DNA from: JASGDN01 sp049841275
GTDB lineage: Bacteria > Chloroflexota > Chloroflexia > Thermomicrobiales > UBA6265
DNA: 64,000 nt
Direction of reading: 5' to 3'
Assembly (NCBI GenBank): GCA_049841275.1
Contig: JASGDN010000061.1
Location: 1 to 64,000 of the forward strand
Below the pieces are notes generated by a model. That model worked only from the letters and a program-made list of their open reading frames with translations. It was not told the origin of the DNA and searched no databases. Of this stretch, positions 27,207 to 35,235 are shown piece by piece (positions within the stretch are counted from its first letter, which is position 1; each line of letters opens with the position of its first letter). A program made the position numbers and the translations under genes.

Positions 27207-28805
27207 CTATAGCGTCGCGCCGATGATCCAGGGGTTGAACTCTTCTTCCCCGACACCGGCTGCCTCGCTCTTGCTGGCCTTGCCGGAGGCGACGGCGATG
27301 ATCTCCTCGAAGATCTCCAGGCCCATCTCGTCCAGGCTTGTGCCTTCGAGCATCTTGCCGCAGTTGATGTCCATGTCCGGCTCCTGCCGGGCGTAGAGCT
27401 CGCTGTTCGTCGCCAGCTTGATGCTCGGGGCCGGCTTGAACCCGAAGGCCGAGCCGCGTCCGGTCGTGAAGGCGATGATGTTGCACCCGCCAGCGACCTG
27501 TCCGGTGGCGGAGACGGGATCGTAGCCGGGGGTATCCATATGGAGCAACCCCTTCTCCTCGATCCGGTCCGCGTAGCCGAGCACGTCCATCAGCGGTACC
27601 GTGCCCGCCTTCGCGACCGCGCCGAGCGACTTCTCGTAGATCGTGGTGAGGCCGCCGAGCTTGTTACCGGGAGACGGGTTGTTGTCGATGCTCGCGCCGA
27701 ACATCGATGTGTAGTCCTCCCACCAGTGGATCTTGTCGACCATCTTTTGGCCGACCTCCGGCGTTACCGCGCGCCGCGTGAGCAGGTGCTCGCCGCCGTA
27801 GGCCTCGCTCGTCTCGCCGAGGACGGCAGTACCGCCGTGGCGGACCAGCTCATCTACCGCGCGCCCGAGCGCCGGATTGGCGGTCACGCCCGACCAGCCG
27901 TCCGAGCCGCCGCACTGGAGCGCGAGCACGAGTTCCGAGACGGGGACCTCCTCGCGGGTGGCCTTGTTGGCCTCCGGCAGGAGCTGCTTCACCGCTTCGA
28001 TCCCGCGTTCGACCGTTTGCAGGAAGCCGCCGTCCTGCTGGATCGTCAGCACCAGCGGTTGCTCGCCATCGTGGTCGAGGCCGGTGTTCGCGATCATGTC
28101 GTCAGGCTGGTTCGTCTCGCACCCGAGCGACATGATGATGTAGGCGCCGACATTCGGGTGATCGACGATGCCGGACATCGTCCGCTGGAGCAGCCCGAGG
28201 TACTCCGAGCCGTAGTGCGCGCCGCAGCCGCCCTTGGTGGCGAAGGCGATCACGCCGTCCACGTTCGGGTACTGGTCCATGATCGGGTTGTCCTTGAACC
28301 AGTCCGCCACGCGGCGGACGGCTGAGGAGGAGCAGTTGACCGAGGCCAGCAGCGCGACGTAGTTGCGCGTGCCGACGCGGCCGTCCTTGCGCCGGTAGCC
28401 CATGAAGGTGCGGCGCTGGTCCTCCGGCACATAGTCGACCGGCTCGTAGTCCGCGCAGAAGGCATAGTCAAGCTTCAGTTCGCCCTGGTGGACGACGGTG
28501 TTGTGCGTGTGGATGTGCTGGCCTGGCGCGATCGGCTGGGAGGCAAAGCCAATGATCTGCCCGTAACGGCGGATCGGCTCGCCCTCCGGGATCTCGCGGA
28601 TTGCCAGCTTGTGTCCCGGTGGGATCATCTGCTGGACGTTCACCTCGGTGCCGTCCCCGAGGTCGATGGTCGTGCGTGGCATCAACGGTTGCTTGGCGAT
28701 GATGAGGTTGTCGGCGGCGTTGAGCCGGATCGCGACATCCGAGAGGGAAACCTTGCCGCGTGTCGCGTGGCCGAGCATAGATGTGTTGGATGCGGGCATG
28801 ACCAT
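27207..28805 (-). CDS. UxaA family (altronate/sugar-acid) dehydratase
   Basis: 532 aa, full-length fused form. The N-terminal SAF domain (about 20-100, DNLIIAKQPLMPRTTIDLGDG, then GQHIHTHN) is followed by the catalytic UxaA domain with GYRRKDGRVGTRNYVALLASVNCSSS, KGGCGAHYGSEYLGLL, SLGCETNQ, LQCGGSDGWSG and GCNIIAFTTGRGSAFGFKPAPSIKL. Iron-dependent enzymes of this family remove water from altronate, galactarate or, in some bacteria, deoxysugar acids such as fuconate. AAAGGA lies eight bases before the ATG. It follows the SDR gene by 92 bases; the pair shares an upstream TTGTATACAA box. Exact substrate unknown. Confidence 0.9.
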   Translation of the reverse strand: MVMPASNTSMLGHATRGKVSLSDVAIRLNAADNLIIAKQPLMPRTTIDLGDGTEVNVQQMIPPGHKLAIREIPEGEPIRRYGQIIGFASQPIAPGQHIHTHNTVVHQGELKLDYAFCADYEPVDYVPEDQRRTFMGYRRKDGRVGTRNYVALLASVNCSSSAVRRVADWFKDNPIMDQYPNVDGVIAFATKGGCGAHYGSEYLGLLQRTMSGIVDHPNVGAYIIMSLGCETNQPDDMIANTGLDHDGEQPLVLTIQQDGGFLQTVERGIEAVKQLLPEANKATREEVPVSELVLALQCGGSDGWSGVTANPALGRAVDELVRHGGTAVLGETSEAYGGEHLLTRRAVTPEVGQKMVDKIHWWEDYTSMFGASIDNNPSPGNKLGGLTTIYEKSLGAVAKAGTVPLMDVLGYADRIEEKGLLHMDTPGYDPVSATGQVAGGCNIIAFTTGRGSAFGFKPAPSIKLATNSELYARQEPDMDINCGKMLEGTSLDEMGLEIFEEIIAVASGKASKSEAAGVGEEEFNPWIIGATL

Positions 28806-28830
28806 GATTCAGTTCCTTTGCGAGGTGTGG

Positions 28831-28882
28831 GGACCGAGGAGAGGACGGAGAACCGAGAATCTGGAGACTATGTCCTCGGTCC
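28831..28882. repeat. GAGGA/TCCTC inverted repeat between SDR and UxaA genes
   Basis: GGACCGAGGA at 28831-28840 is complementary to TCCTCGGTCC at 28873-28882, continuing into TCACTCCTCAGTCC. It is similar in text to tracts at 9724-9936 and 61412-61492. It lies inside a likely operon, so it may act as a processing hairpin or be a small non-coding repeat. Confidence 0.45.
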
Positions 28883-28897
28883 TCACTCCTCAGTCCT

Positions 28898-29674
28898 TTA
28901 TCGGGCGGTCCAGCCGCCGTCGATCACCATCTGCGAGCCGGTGACGTAGGTGGCCTCGTCGGAGGCGAGGTAGAGCGCGAGCGGCGCGATCTCCTCCGGG
29001 CGGCCCATGCGCCCGATCGGCTGCCGGGCGTGGAGTTGCTTGCGCGTCTCCTCTTCCTCCCCGGCGTGATAGCGGGCGAGGTAGGCATCGACGAATGGTG
29101 TCTCCACCGTGCCGGGGCAGATGCAGTTGCAGCGCACGCCGCGATCCACGTAGTCCATCGCGATCGACTGCGTCATCGAGATCACGGCGCCCTTGGTAGT
29201 GCCGTAGGCAAAGCGGCGTGGCACGGCGACCTGTCCGGCGACGGACGCGAGATTGACGATGATGCCGCCTTGCGGGTCCTGCGCGATGAACTGGTTCACC
29301 GCCGCCTGCGAGCAGTAGAAGACGCCGTTGACATTGACGGCGATCAGCCTGTCGAACCCGGCAGCATCGGTCTCGGTCAGCGAACCGACCATGCCGATGC
29401 CCGCGTTGTTGACAAGGACGTCGAGCTTGCCGGTCTTCGCGACGACGGCCGCGACCGCGGCATTCGCCGATTCGAGGCTGGTAACATCGAGGTGGAGGGC
29501 AAAGGCCTGTCCGCCGGCGGCGGTGATCTCGTCGGCGACAGCCTGCCCGGCCTCGTCGTTGACGTCGCCGATGGCGACAGTTGCGCCCTGCTTGCCATAG
29601 AGCAGCGCGATCTGGCGGCCGATACCGGAACCTGCGCCGGTGATGAGTGCGGTCTTTCCATCGAGTCTGAACAC
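28898..29674 (-). CDS. Short-chain dehydrogenase/reductase (SDR)
   Basis: 258 aa from a GTG at 29674; the frame continues to 29830 without homology. Classical SDR: GAGSGIG (about residues 14-20), NNAG near 90, catalytic Ser then YGTTK (Tyr-x3-Lys) near 155-159, and a C-terminal YVTGSQMVIDGGWTAR ending. It oxidises or reduces a hydroxyl group with NAD(P)(H). Gene order with a UxaA dehydratase suggests oxidation of a sugar or a 2-keto-3-deoxy sugar acid. The operon probably starts near the box at 29793-29804. Confidence 0.9.
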   Translation of the reverse strand: MFRLDGKTALITGAGSGIGRQIALLYGKQGATVAIGDVNDEAGQAVADEITAAGGQAFALHLDVTSLESANAAVAAVVAKTGKLDVLVNNAGIGMVGSLTETDAAGFDRLIAVNVNGVFYCSQAAVNQFIAQDPQGGIIVNLASVAGQVAVPRRFAYGTTKGAVISMTQSIAMDYVDRGVRCNCICPGTVETPFVDAYLARYHAGEEEETRKQLHARQPIGRMGRPEEIAPLALYLASDEATYVTGSQMVIDGGWTAR

Positions 29675-29792
29675 GTCCGGATCATCCCTTCGCAATGGAA
29701 GTGCGCCCACGCGGACGCACATCATGACATACGGTCCGGTCTGGTCAAACGGGACTCGTCTGCGGGATCGGACACGGTTCACTGGTGAGGGT

Positions 29793-29804
29793 ATTGTATA
29801 CAAT
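29793..29804. promoter_or_regulatory. Putative GntR/FCD (UxuR-like) operator before SDR-UxaA
   Basis: ATTGTATACAAT, a perfect 12-bp palindrome, 119 bases upstream of the SDR start. The identical 12-mer occurs at 35236-35247, next to a GntR/FCD regulator. The core resembles the TTGGTATACCAA sites known for the FadR-family hexuronate repressors ExuR/UxuR. Binding is inferred. Confidence 0.7.
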
Positions 29805-30029
29805 CCCCGGAAAATGGGAACAGGTTTCATCTACAGATCTCGTTCGGCGTTCGGCCTCGCTTGGTACGCGCTGGCGCCGGGGGCGTCGCGGGGGAGCATA
29901 CGCGCGGTCCGTCTCTGACTGCTCGAAACATGGGGTGGGGTTCACGAGTCATGTGGGTATTCTTGTAGGATGATGAAGGGCGGATGAACGAAAGTTTGAT
30001 TTTTTTCTGCGATTCATGATAGGGTGCCA

Positions 30030-30041
30030 GTGAAGCTTCAC
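30030..30041. promoter_or_regulatory. Perfect 12-bp palindrome upstream of secreted-protein cassette
   Basis: GTGAAGCTTCAC lies 55 bases before the start codon, just downstream of an AT-rich stretch (TTGATT at 29996-30001) that may be the promoter. It may be an operator for the four-gene cassette. Confidence 0.4.
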
Positions 30042-30096
30042 AAACGAATGGTGGTTGCGCACGAGTACGTCGATCCCGACGTGAGAGGAAACCACA

Positions 30097-30516
30097 ATGG
30101 CCAGCCGGAAGCGCTTCGCGTCATTGATGCTTGCTCTTATGCTCCTCATGAGCGCCGTCAGTTTGGTGCATGCTGAGGACGCCCGTTACTCGAGGATGTA
30201 TGACGTGTTGCCCGGGTTCAACTTTCGAAACTTCTACGACAACAATTGGGATAGCGTCTCTACCTGGAGCTATCTCGGAGGTTGTGGTGGAGCAAACCCC
30301 AATTACTGGGTATACCCCATTTCGCTCTCGCTCTGGCGGGTATATGACTGGGGCCAACCGGATGTGAATGTGAGCGGGGTCTCCCATTCGGGGCAATACC
30401 AGTACAGGTACTACGGCCAGTTCTCGGCTGGAACGTATCACATCACCCTGGCTTGGTATCAGAATGCCGGAACATGGAACAAGCTCAGCTGCGACACGGT
30501 GAACTATGGCTGGTGA
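30097..30516 (+). CDS. Small secreted protein of unknown family
   Basis: 139 aa. A clear signal peptide (SRKRFASLMLALMLLMSAVSLVHAED, cleavage after about residue 26) precedes a mature part of about 113 residues, very rich in Tyr, Trp, Gly and Asn. It has two cysteines (GGCGG and KLSCDT) that could form one disulfide, and a beta-strand-like segment YRYYGQFSAGTYHITLAWYQN. AGAGGA precedes the ATG. Its end overlaps the ABC ATPase start by eleven bases, so it heads the four-gene cassette. The layout of exported peptide plus ABC exporter resembles bacteriocin loci, but the sequence matches no bacteriocin family I know. Confidence 0.7.
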   Translation: MASRKRFASLMLALMLLMSAVSLVHAEDARYSRMYDVLPGFNFRNFYDNNWDSVSTWSYLGGCGGANPNYWVYPISLSLWRVYDWGQPDVNVSGVSHSGQYQYRYYGQFSAGTYHITLAWYQNAGTWNKLSCDTVNYGW

Positions 30517-31405
30517 TGCGCAGATCGCTGCAGCTTTGGAACTGCGCGATTTGCGTCATCGGTATCGCCGTGCGGCGGACGACGTGCTCTCGATCTCGTA
30601 TGTTTTCACGCCAGGACGCACGATCCTGCTTGGACCAAACGGAGCGGGGAAGTCGACCTTGCTTCAGCTATGTGCAAACTGGATTCGCCTTCAGCACGGA
30701 GCAATTTGGCTCCGTGCTGAAGGTCAGGCGATCCCGTCGACTACCCGAGCCTATAGGGCTTGTGTTGGGTTCATGCCACAGCACCCGGCGTTCATTCGCG
30801 GGATGTCTGCGCGCGACCAGTTGGTGTATTCCGGCTGGTTCGCGGGATTGTCGGAGGCCGATGCCCATAGGCAAGCATCCGTGTGGCTGGAGCGGACGAA
30901 CCTCTCGCGTGACGCGGGCAAGCGCTGTTCCGAGCTGAGTGGTGGAATGCAGCGGAGGCTCGCCTTCGCTGCTGCCGCCATCGCCGAGCCTCCAGTGCTC
31001 TTGTTGGATGAGCCGACGGTCGGGCTGGATCCACACGAGCGCAGCACCTTTCGTGAGATTCTGATGGACTATGATGACAATGCGATTGTGTTGATCTCCA
31101 CCCATCAGATCGATGATCTCGACATGCTCGCCGATGAGATCGCCGTTCTTTCGGAGGGGGAGCTGGTGTTTGGCGGGCTGACGGACGTGTTCCTCCGGCT
31201 CGCCGATGCTGGTCTTCCGACGCTCGCTCGGAGGCGGCTTACGCAGCGGCGGTGCGGAAGGGGCGTGCGGTGTGAGCGCCATTCTCGGGCGTATGAATGC
31301 GGGATGGTACGCATTCATATTCTGTTTTCCCCTGACGCTTCTTCTCCAGAACAACGTCCAAGCACGGTTGACCTATCGGGAGGGGCAGACCTCTCTCTTG
31401 AGTGA
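30506..31405 (+). CDS. ABC transporter ATP-binding protein, probable frameshift near C-terminus
   Basis: 299 aa as read. Walker A GPNGAGKST (about 48-56), signature ELSGGMQRRLAF (about 145), Walker B VLLLDEPTVGLDP, and H-loop STHQ, all intact. The last 55 or so residues look unnatural. Restoring one base near 31222-31230 gives the ending SEAAYAAAVRKGRAV with a stop at 31273-31275. That stop overlaps the GTG start of the next gene as GTGA, a typical coupling arrangement. The true product is then about 256 aa. It energises the membrane proteins encoded downstream, presumably for export or immunity. Confidence 0.85.
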   Translation: MAGDAQIAAALELRDLRHRYRRAADDVLSISYVFTPGRTILLGPNGAGKSTLLQLCANWIRLQHGAIWLRAEGQAIPSTTRAYRACVGFMPQHPAFIRGMSARDQLVYSGWFAGLSEADAHRQASVWLERTNLSRDAGKRCSELSGGMQRRLAFAAAAIAEPPVLLLDEPTVGLDPHERSTFREILMDYDDNAIVLISTHQIDDLDMLADEIAVLSEGELVFGGLTDVFLRLADAGLPTLARRRLTQRRCGRGVRCERHSRAYECGMVRIHILFSPDASSPEQRPSTVDLSGGADLSLE

Positions 31406-32522
31406 AAGCGTGTTTCCGACGCTGATGGTCATCGCCATGGTCGGTGCTTGGGAAGGTGGACGGCTGGCTGGCGGGCCTGTTTCGATGCGGAGCGCTGCTC
31501 GAATGCCGCTCGCCGTGATAGGGCTTTCGACGGTGCCCGGCGTGATCTCCGGTGTGGCCGGACATCTTGTTGCGACGATGATCTCGTTGTCACATGCGGG
31601 CATTGTTCCCCCGCTCCCGTCTCCTCTTCTCTATCTCGGATTTGTTCTGGTGGCTTGGGGTGTGGCGACCGTATCCTGGTTGGTTGGCTACGCGCTCGAC
31701 ACGGTGATCAGCCTTCCACTCATGGCGGGGGCCGTGTATCTCGGCATGATCTGGCCGCTGCTCACTGGGGATATAGCCTTTCGTTCGCTGCTTGCTGAGC
31801 ACTCATCCTGCTGCAGCATCTCGCAGCAAGTGGATTGGAGAGGGGTGCTTGCACCCATCCTGTTTGGCATCGGACTAGCAGTGTGCGGCTCGGCTATTGC
31901 TGTGTGGACGTGGCGACCTCACCGCTGGTCTGGCCTTGTGGCTGCCTTCGCCGTGCTCGTGCTTGGAGTTGGACTGGTCCTGCCGACGTTCATCGCCAAT
32001 CGCGACCAGGTGCAGGCACGAGATGCGCGTGCGCTGGTGTGTCGTCAGTCGGCTTCCTCCGTGCGGACGTACTGTGTATGGCCGGAGCAGAGCGGTGACC
32101 TCGATGCCTTTATTCGCGAAGGCGATACCACGCTTGATGCTTGGGCAAGGCTTGGCCTCCCGTTCGCACCAGCGACCGTCACCACTGCGATGTCGACGGG
32201 TGGTGTTCCGGACGCTGTCTCTGTTTCCTTCGGCCCTGATCCGACTCAAGGGCATATCGCGCTTGCACTCGCAACAGCGTTGTTGCCGGAACCATACACG
32301 TGTCAGGGTAATGTGGCGGGGTCGTACGTCTCGCTGATGCTCTGGATGGCATTGGCTGGAGGGGCGTCGTCGGACGATCGTGCGCTTGCGCAGTTCACGA
32401 TGCCGGGGAATCCGAGTGGCGGACCGCTTGTCACGGCTCAGGATCGTTTGGCCCAGTCGGCCGATGCTCAAGGGGCGTGGTTTGCGCAGGAATATGCGCA
32501 GATGCTGGCGGGATGTGCATGA
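31272..32522 (+). CDS. Multi-pass membrane protein with C-terminal extracytoplasmic domain
   Basis: 416 aa from a GTG at 31272. About six membrane segments occupy residues 8-235, including LVATMISLSHAGIVPPL and YLGFVLVAWGVATVSWLVGYAL. A domain of about 180 residues follows, with cysteines in ALVCRQSASSVRTYCVWPEQSGD, EPYTCQG and the terminal AGCA. The CVWPE text recalls permease-like proteins of actinobacterial ABC cassettes (from memory, not checked). It is likely the channel-forming partner of the ATPase. Starts and stops overlap both neighbours, so the cassette is translationally coupled. Confidence 0.72.
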   Translation: MSAILGRMNAGWYAFIFCFPLTLLLQNNVQARLTYREGQTSLLSESVFPTLMVIAMVGAWEGGRLAGGPVSMRSAARMPLAVIGLSTVPGVISGVAGHLVATMISLSHAGIVPPLPSPLLYLGFVLVAWGVATVSWLVGYALDTVISLPLMAGAVYLGMIWPLLTGDIAFRSLLAEHSSCCSISQQVDWRGVLAPILFGIGLAVCGSAIAVWTWRPHRWSGLVAAFAVLVLGVGLVLPTFIANRDQVQARDARALVCRQSASSVRTYCVWPEQSGDLDAFIREGDTTLDAWARLGLPFAPATVTTAMSTGGVPDAVSVSFGPDPTQGHIALALATALLPEPYTCQGNVAGSYVSLMLWMALAGGASSDDRALAQFTMPGNPSGGPLVTAQDRLAQSADAQGAWFAQEYAQMLAGCA

Positions 32523-33130
32523 GGTGTCGTTTGCCGGCGATCTGGCTTCGCGCCCGTCATGCCCGTGATTTTGCGCTGGCATTCGGAGTCACAGCGTTGA
32601 TCGGTGCATTCTTGTCGGATCGTCGTGTGCCGCTACCATTCTCGTTGGCGTCGGGCATTTCGCTCGATGCTCCGGTGCGTGCCTTTGCACCGATCATCAC
32701 GGTTGCACTGGCCGGCTTTCTGTTGATCTTTCAACAGTATGCTGGCGAACGTGCCAGCACCCGCTTTGTGGCATCGTTGGACGCAACTCTGCTACTCGGA
32801 TATTCAGGCATCTTGCTGCTTCCCGCCATACTATGGAGCCTTACTGGAGGAGGACCGTCTGTCCTGGCCATGGCGCGCAACTATGTCTTCGCGATGTGGA
32901 TCGTGCTGATTGGCTCCCATATCATCGGGACACGGCTGAGCGTGGCAGCTGTGACGCTTGGCATCATCATGACACCGCCATTGTTGCCAATGCGCTTTCG
33001 TGACAATCCGCCACCGTTCGTGGTGACAATGGCGCGGGAAGGATCAACCGGTGCTTGGGTTCTGGTTGTCGTCATCGTCGTGATCGGGACGACGTTGATT
33101 ACTCGACGGGGACTACCGCCGCCGCCATGA
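32519..33130 (+). CDS. Multi-pass membrane protein, last gene of the cassette
   Basis: 203 aa from the ATG at 32519, which overlaps the previous stop as ATGA. Five or six hydrophobic segments: FALAFGVTALIGAFL, AFAPIITVALAGFLLIF, LLLGYSGILLLPAILW, MWIVLIGSHIIGTRL, LGIIMTPPLLP, and WVLVVVIVVIGTTLI near the C-terminus. No family recognised. It could be a second permease half or an immunity protein for the secreted product. Confidence 0.65.
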   Translation: MRCRLPAIWLRARHARDFALAFGVTALIGAFLSDRRVPLPFSLASGISLDAPVRAFAPIITVALAGFLLIFQQYAGERASTRFVASLDATLLLGYSGILLLPAILWSLTGGGPSVLAMARNYVFAMWIVLIGSHIIGTRLSVAAVTLGIIMTPPLLPMRFRDNPPPFVVTMAREGSTGAWVLVVVIVVIGTTLITRRGLPPPP

Positions 33131-33198
33131 GGTCTTTCGTGGGTGGCGCCAGAGCCTCTGAGAACTCGACGTTCCCTTGACGAAATTGGAGTAGCTGA

Positions 33199-33576
33199 AT
33201 GGTGGGCGAGGATACGGTGCGTTCCATCGCGTTGGCGCTGCCGGGTACGATCGAAGATGATCTAAGGTTCACGGTCGGGGGGCGAGATTTCGCCTGGCAG
33301 TATCCCGAACGCGTCCATCCGAAAAAACCGCGCGTACCCCGGCGCGACATCCTCGTGGTTCTCACTGCCAGCCTGGACGACAAGGAAGCGCTTCTGGCTG
33401 GCGAGCCGGAGATTTGCTTCACGACTGACCACTACAACGGGTACCCGGCGGTGCTGGTGCGCCTCGAGGCGATCGACGAGGCGCGCCTTGCGGAACTTCT
33501 CGCCGAGGCGCACGCGGCGGCCATCGCCAAAGGGCCGCCGAAGGCCCGTAGACCCTCGGCCCCGCGACCCACGTGA
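33199..33576 (+). CDS. MmcQ/YjbR family protein
   Basis: 125 aa. DTVRSIALALPGTIEDDLRFTVGGRDFAW at the N-terminus, then KEALLAGEPEICFTTDHYNGYPAVLVRLEAID and AELLAEA at the end, match the YjbR DNA-binding-protein-like fold (CyaY-like). The cellular function is not established for the family. GGAG lies eight bases before the ATG. Single gene, 69 bases after the membrane cassette and convergent with rbsD. GC content returns to the level of the rest of the window here. Confidence 0.82.
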   Translation: MVGEDTVRSIALALPGTIEDDLRFTVGGRDFAWQYPERVHPKKPRVPRRDILVVLTASLDDKEALLAGEPEICFTTDHYNGYPAVLVRLEAIDEARLAELLAEAHAAAIAKGPPKARRPSAPRPT

Positions 33577-33618
33577 CAGCGTGGCGAACCGAACGCTCAG
33601 CCGCGGCCGTCAGCTGCC

Positions 33619-34005
33619 TCACCCGGAGATGACGATGATGTTTGCGTAGAGGGCAGTATCAGCCGTGCGGATCGTGCCGCGTCCCTCGTGGCTGAGGCGC
33701 TTCAGTTCCAGGTGGCTGACCGTCTGCAACGGGATCTCGCCAAGCACGGAACGCAGGTCTGCGATCCATTCCGGGCTGACGGTGAGTGCTTCCTCCGCCA
33801 CCAGCACGCGGTCGATCACGAACTCCGCGTTCACGGCCTTCAGCACGTCGAGCACAGTGGGGATACCGTCCACCAGCGCGAGGTCGATTCGCTCCGGTTC
33901 CTGGGGGACGGGGAATCCCCGGTCGCAGACCGTGAAGTAGGCGGTGTGGCCGGTGCTGGCGAGGAGATGGTTGATGCCCGGATGCAGGATTCCGCTGCGC
34001 TTCAT
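33619..34005 (-). CDS. rbsD: RbsD/FucU family sugar mutarotase (RbsD-like, D-ribose pyranase)
   Basis: 128 aa from the ATG at 34005, preceded by GGGAGG. It interconverts pyranose and furanose (or anomeric) forms of a sugar after uptake. MKRSGILHPGINHLLASTGHT carries the catalytic histidine, FTVCDRGFPVP and RIDLALVDGIPTVLDVL match RbsD rather than FucU, and the end TALYANIIVISG is the conserved YxNI tail. It overlaps the preceding gene by four bases, as third member of a GntR/FCD-led operon. With no ribose kinase or transporter adjacent, its sugar may be different. Confidence 0.85.
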   Translation of the reverse strand: MKRSGILHPGINHLLASTGHTAYFTVCDRGFPVPQEPERIDLALVDGIPTVLDVLKAVNAEFVIDRVLVAEEALTVSPEWIADLRSVLGEIPLQTVSHLELKRLSHEGRGTIRTADTALYANIIVISG

Positions 34006-34232
34006 GACCCAGCCTCCCTGGCGTTCTGGACGCGGGTACGCTGGTCGAGGGTGATCTGCTCGGCCAGGGTCGGAGCGGGGCGCTTGAAGATCAGCGTCCC
34101 AAGGCGGATGTCGGCAGTAACCAGTTCCCAGCGATCGGCGCCCAGGCTGTTCAGGCGCTCTGTCGAGGGAAGCTCCGAAACCCGCTCGACGTGGTATTCC
34201 CAGCGTCCGGTTGTGTTGGATGTCCCGCTCAT
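34002..34232 (-). CDS. DUF4177-like small protein
   Basis: 76 aa. WEYHVERVSELPSTERLNSLGADRWELVTADI...LIFKRP follows the DUF4177 pattern (WEYKV...LNxLGxxGWELV...FKR), a small alpha/beta domain of unknown role. It is sandwiched between the GntR/FCD gene and rbsD with four-base ATGA overlaps on both sides, so all three are translated together. The odd placement suggests a role linked to the sugar sensed by the regulator, but nothing shows what it does. Confidence 0.75.
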   Translation of the reverse strand: MSGTSNTTGRWEYHVERVSELPSTERLNSLGADRWELVTADIRLGTLIFKRPAPTLAEQITLDQRTRVQNAREAGS

Positions 34233-35092
34233 GATCGTTCTCCGTTATCAGGCTCGTTGTCGTCCGCTCCGGCGCGTGGTGGCTGCGCTGCGGGTGACAT
34301 CGCTGCGTCATCGTCTTCTTCGAGCGAGAAGTCCGCAAGCACCCGCTGCTGGATATTGAGGATGTGGGCCTCCAGCGCCTTGGCGGCAGCATCGGTATCG
34401 CCGGCGATCAGGTAGTTGATGATCGTGCGATGCTCATTCAGTGCCTTGTCGACCCAGCCAGCGATCATGAGGCCAGCCTTCTGGAAGACGGCGATCTGGG
34501 CCCACAAGCCGTCGAGCGTGGAGACCAGCCGCCGGTTGTTCGAGTTCTCGAGCAGGAATGAGTGGAAGCCACGATCCACTTCGAGGAAGGCCTCCGATGC
34601 TGCCGTGCGGTCGCGGTCGGTCCGCGCGCTATGCAAGAGGTGGTCGACCCGCTCCAGTTCGTCCAGCTGATGGCGGAATTCGGCTGGGGACACCGCGATC
34701 GCCGCGTGGCGCAACGCGAACGCTTCCAGGGCCGCACGCAGTTCGTAGATCTCCTCGATGTCGCGCCGGTCGTAGGACGCGACGAAAAACCCACGGTTCG
34801 GCTCCGCAATGACGACGCCGTCCTTCACCAACCGGTGCAATGCTTCTCTCACCGGCGTACGGCTGACCCCCAATTCTTCACTCAGGCGGAGGTCGGAGAG
34901 CTTTTCGCCGGGGTGCAGCTGGCGGTCGAGGATACGGTCCCAAAGGACGCGATAGACGTCCGATCCGAGGTTCCGTCGCTGGATCAGATCGCTGCCGTTG
35001 CCCGGTGGCTGGGGCGATCCGGACGGCGTGGCGCGCTGGCCGGCGCCAGGCCGGAGGCCGTCTCCACCCGATTCCATGTGCGATTCCGTCAT
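34229..35092 (-). CDS. GntR/FadR-family transcriptional regulator (FCD domain)
   Basis: 287 aa. After a Pro/Gly-rich N-terminal tail of about 35 residues comes the winged helix (DLRLSEELGVSRTPVREALHRLVKDGVVIAEPNRGFFVA). The all-helical FCD sensor follows, with metal-site residues in DRGFHSFLLENSNNRRL and a late histidine in ALNEHRTIINYL and KALEAHILN. FCD regulators sense sugar acids or fatty acids and usually repress. Two TGTATACA boxes lie 150-170 bases upstream and an identical box precedes SDR-UxaA, so it probably controls its own operon and the sugar-acid genes. Confidence 0.9.
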   Translation of the reverse strand: MTESHMESGGDGLRPGAGQRATPSGSPQPPGNGSDLIQRRNLGSDVYRVLWDRILDRQLHPGEKLSDLRLSEELGVSRTPVREALHRLVKDGVVIAEPNRGFFVASYDRRDIEEIYELRAALEAFALRHAAIAVSPAEFRHQLDELERVDHLLHSARTDRDRTAASEAFLEVDRGFHSFLLENSNNRRLVSTLDGLWAQIAVFQKAGLMIAGWVDKALNEHRTIINYLIAGDTDAAAKALEAHILNIQQRVLADFSLEEDDDAAMSPAAQPPRAGADDNEPDNGERS

Positions 35093-35235
35093 GGCAGTGG
35101 CCCGACTTTCTTGCTCGATCGATGACCGGTTCCGGCAACGCCGGTACCATCCCTGGCGTCATGCGCTCGGGGCAGAGCCGCGAGCACAGCAGCAGGGATT
35201 TCACGCGATTGCTATCGAAGACGATGACGATGATG

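Noticed and set aside
30097..30516. Lactococcin-972-type bacteriocin call for the secreted protein
   Set aside because: Size, signal peptide and the adjacent ABC genes fit, but the characteristic glycine/tryptophan spacing and C-terminal pattern of that family are absent.
33619..34005. L-fucose mutarotase FucU as the name for the RbsD-like gene
   Set aside because: Although a fucose mutarotase would fit the proposed pathway, RIDLALVDGIPTVLDVL and the YANI end match RbsD more closely than FucU.
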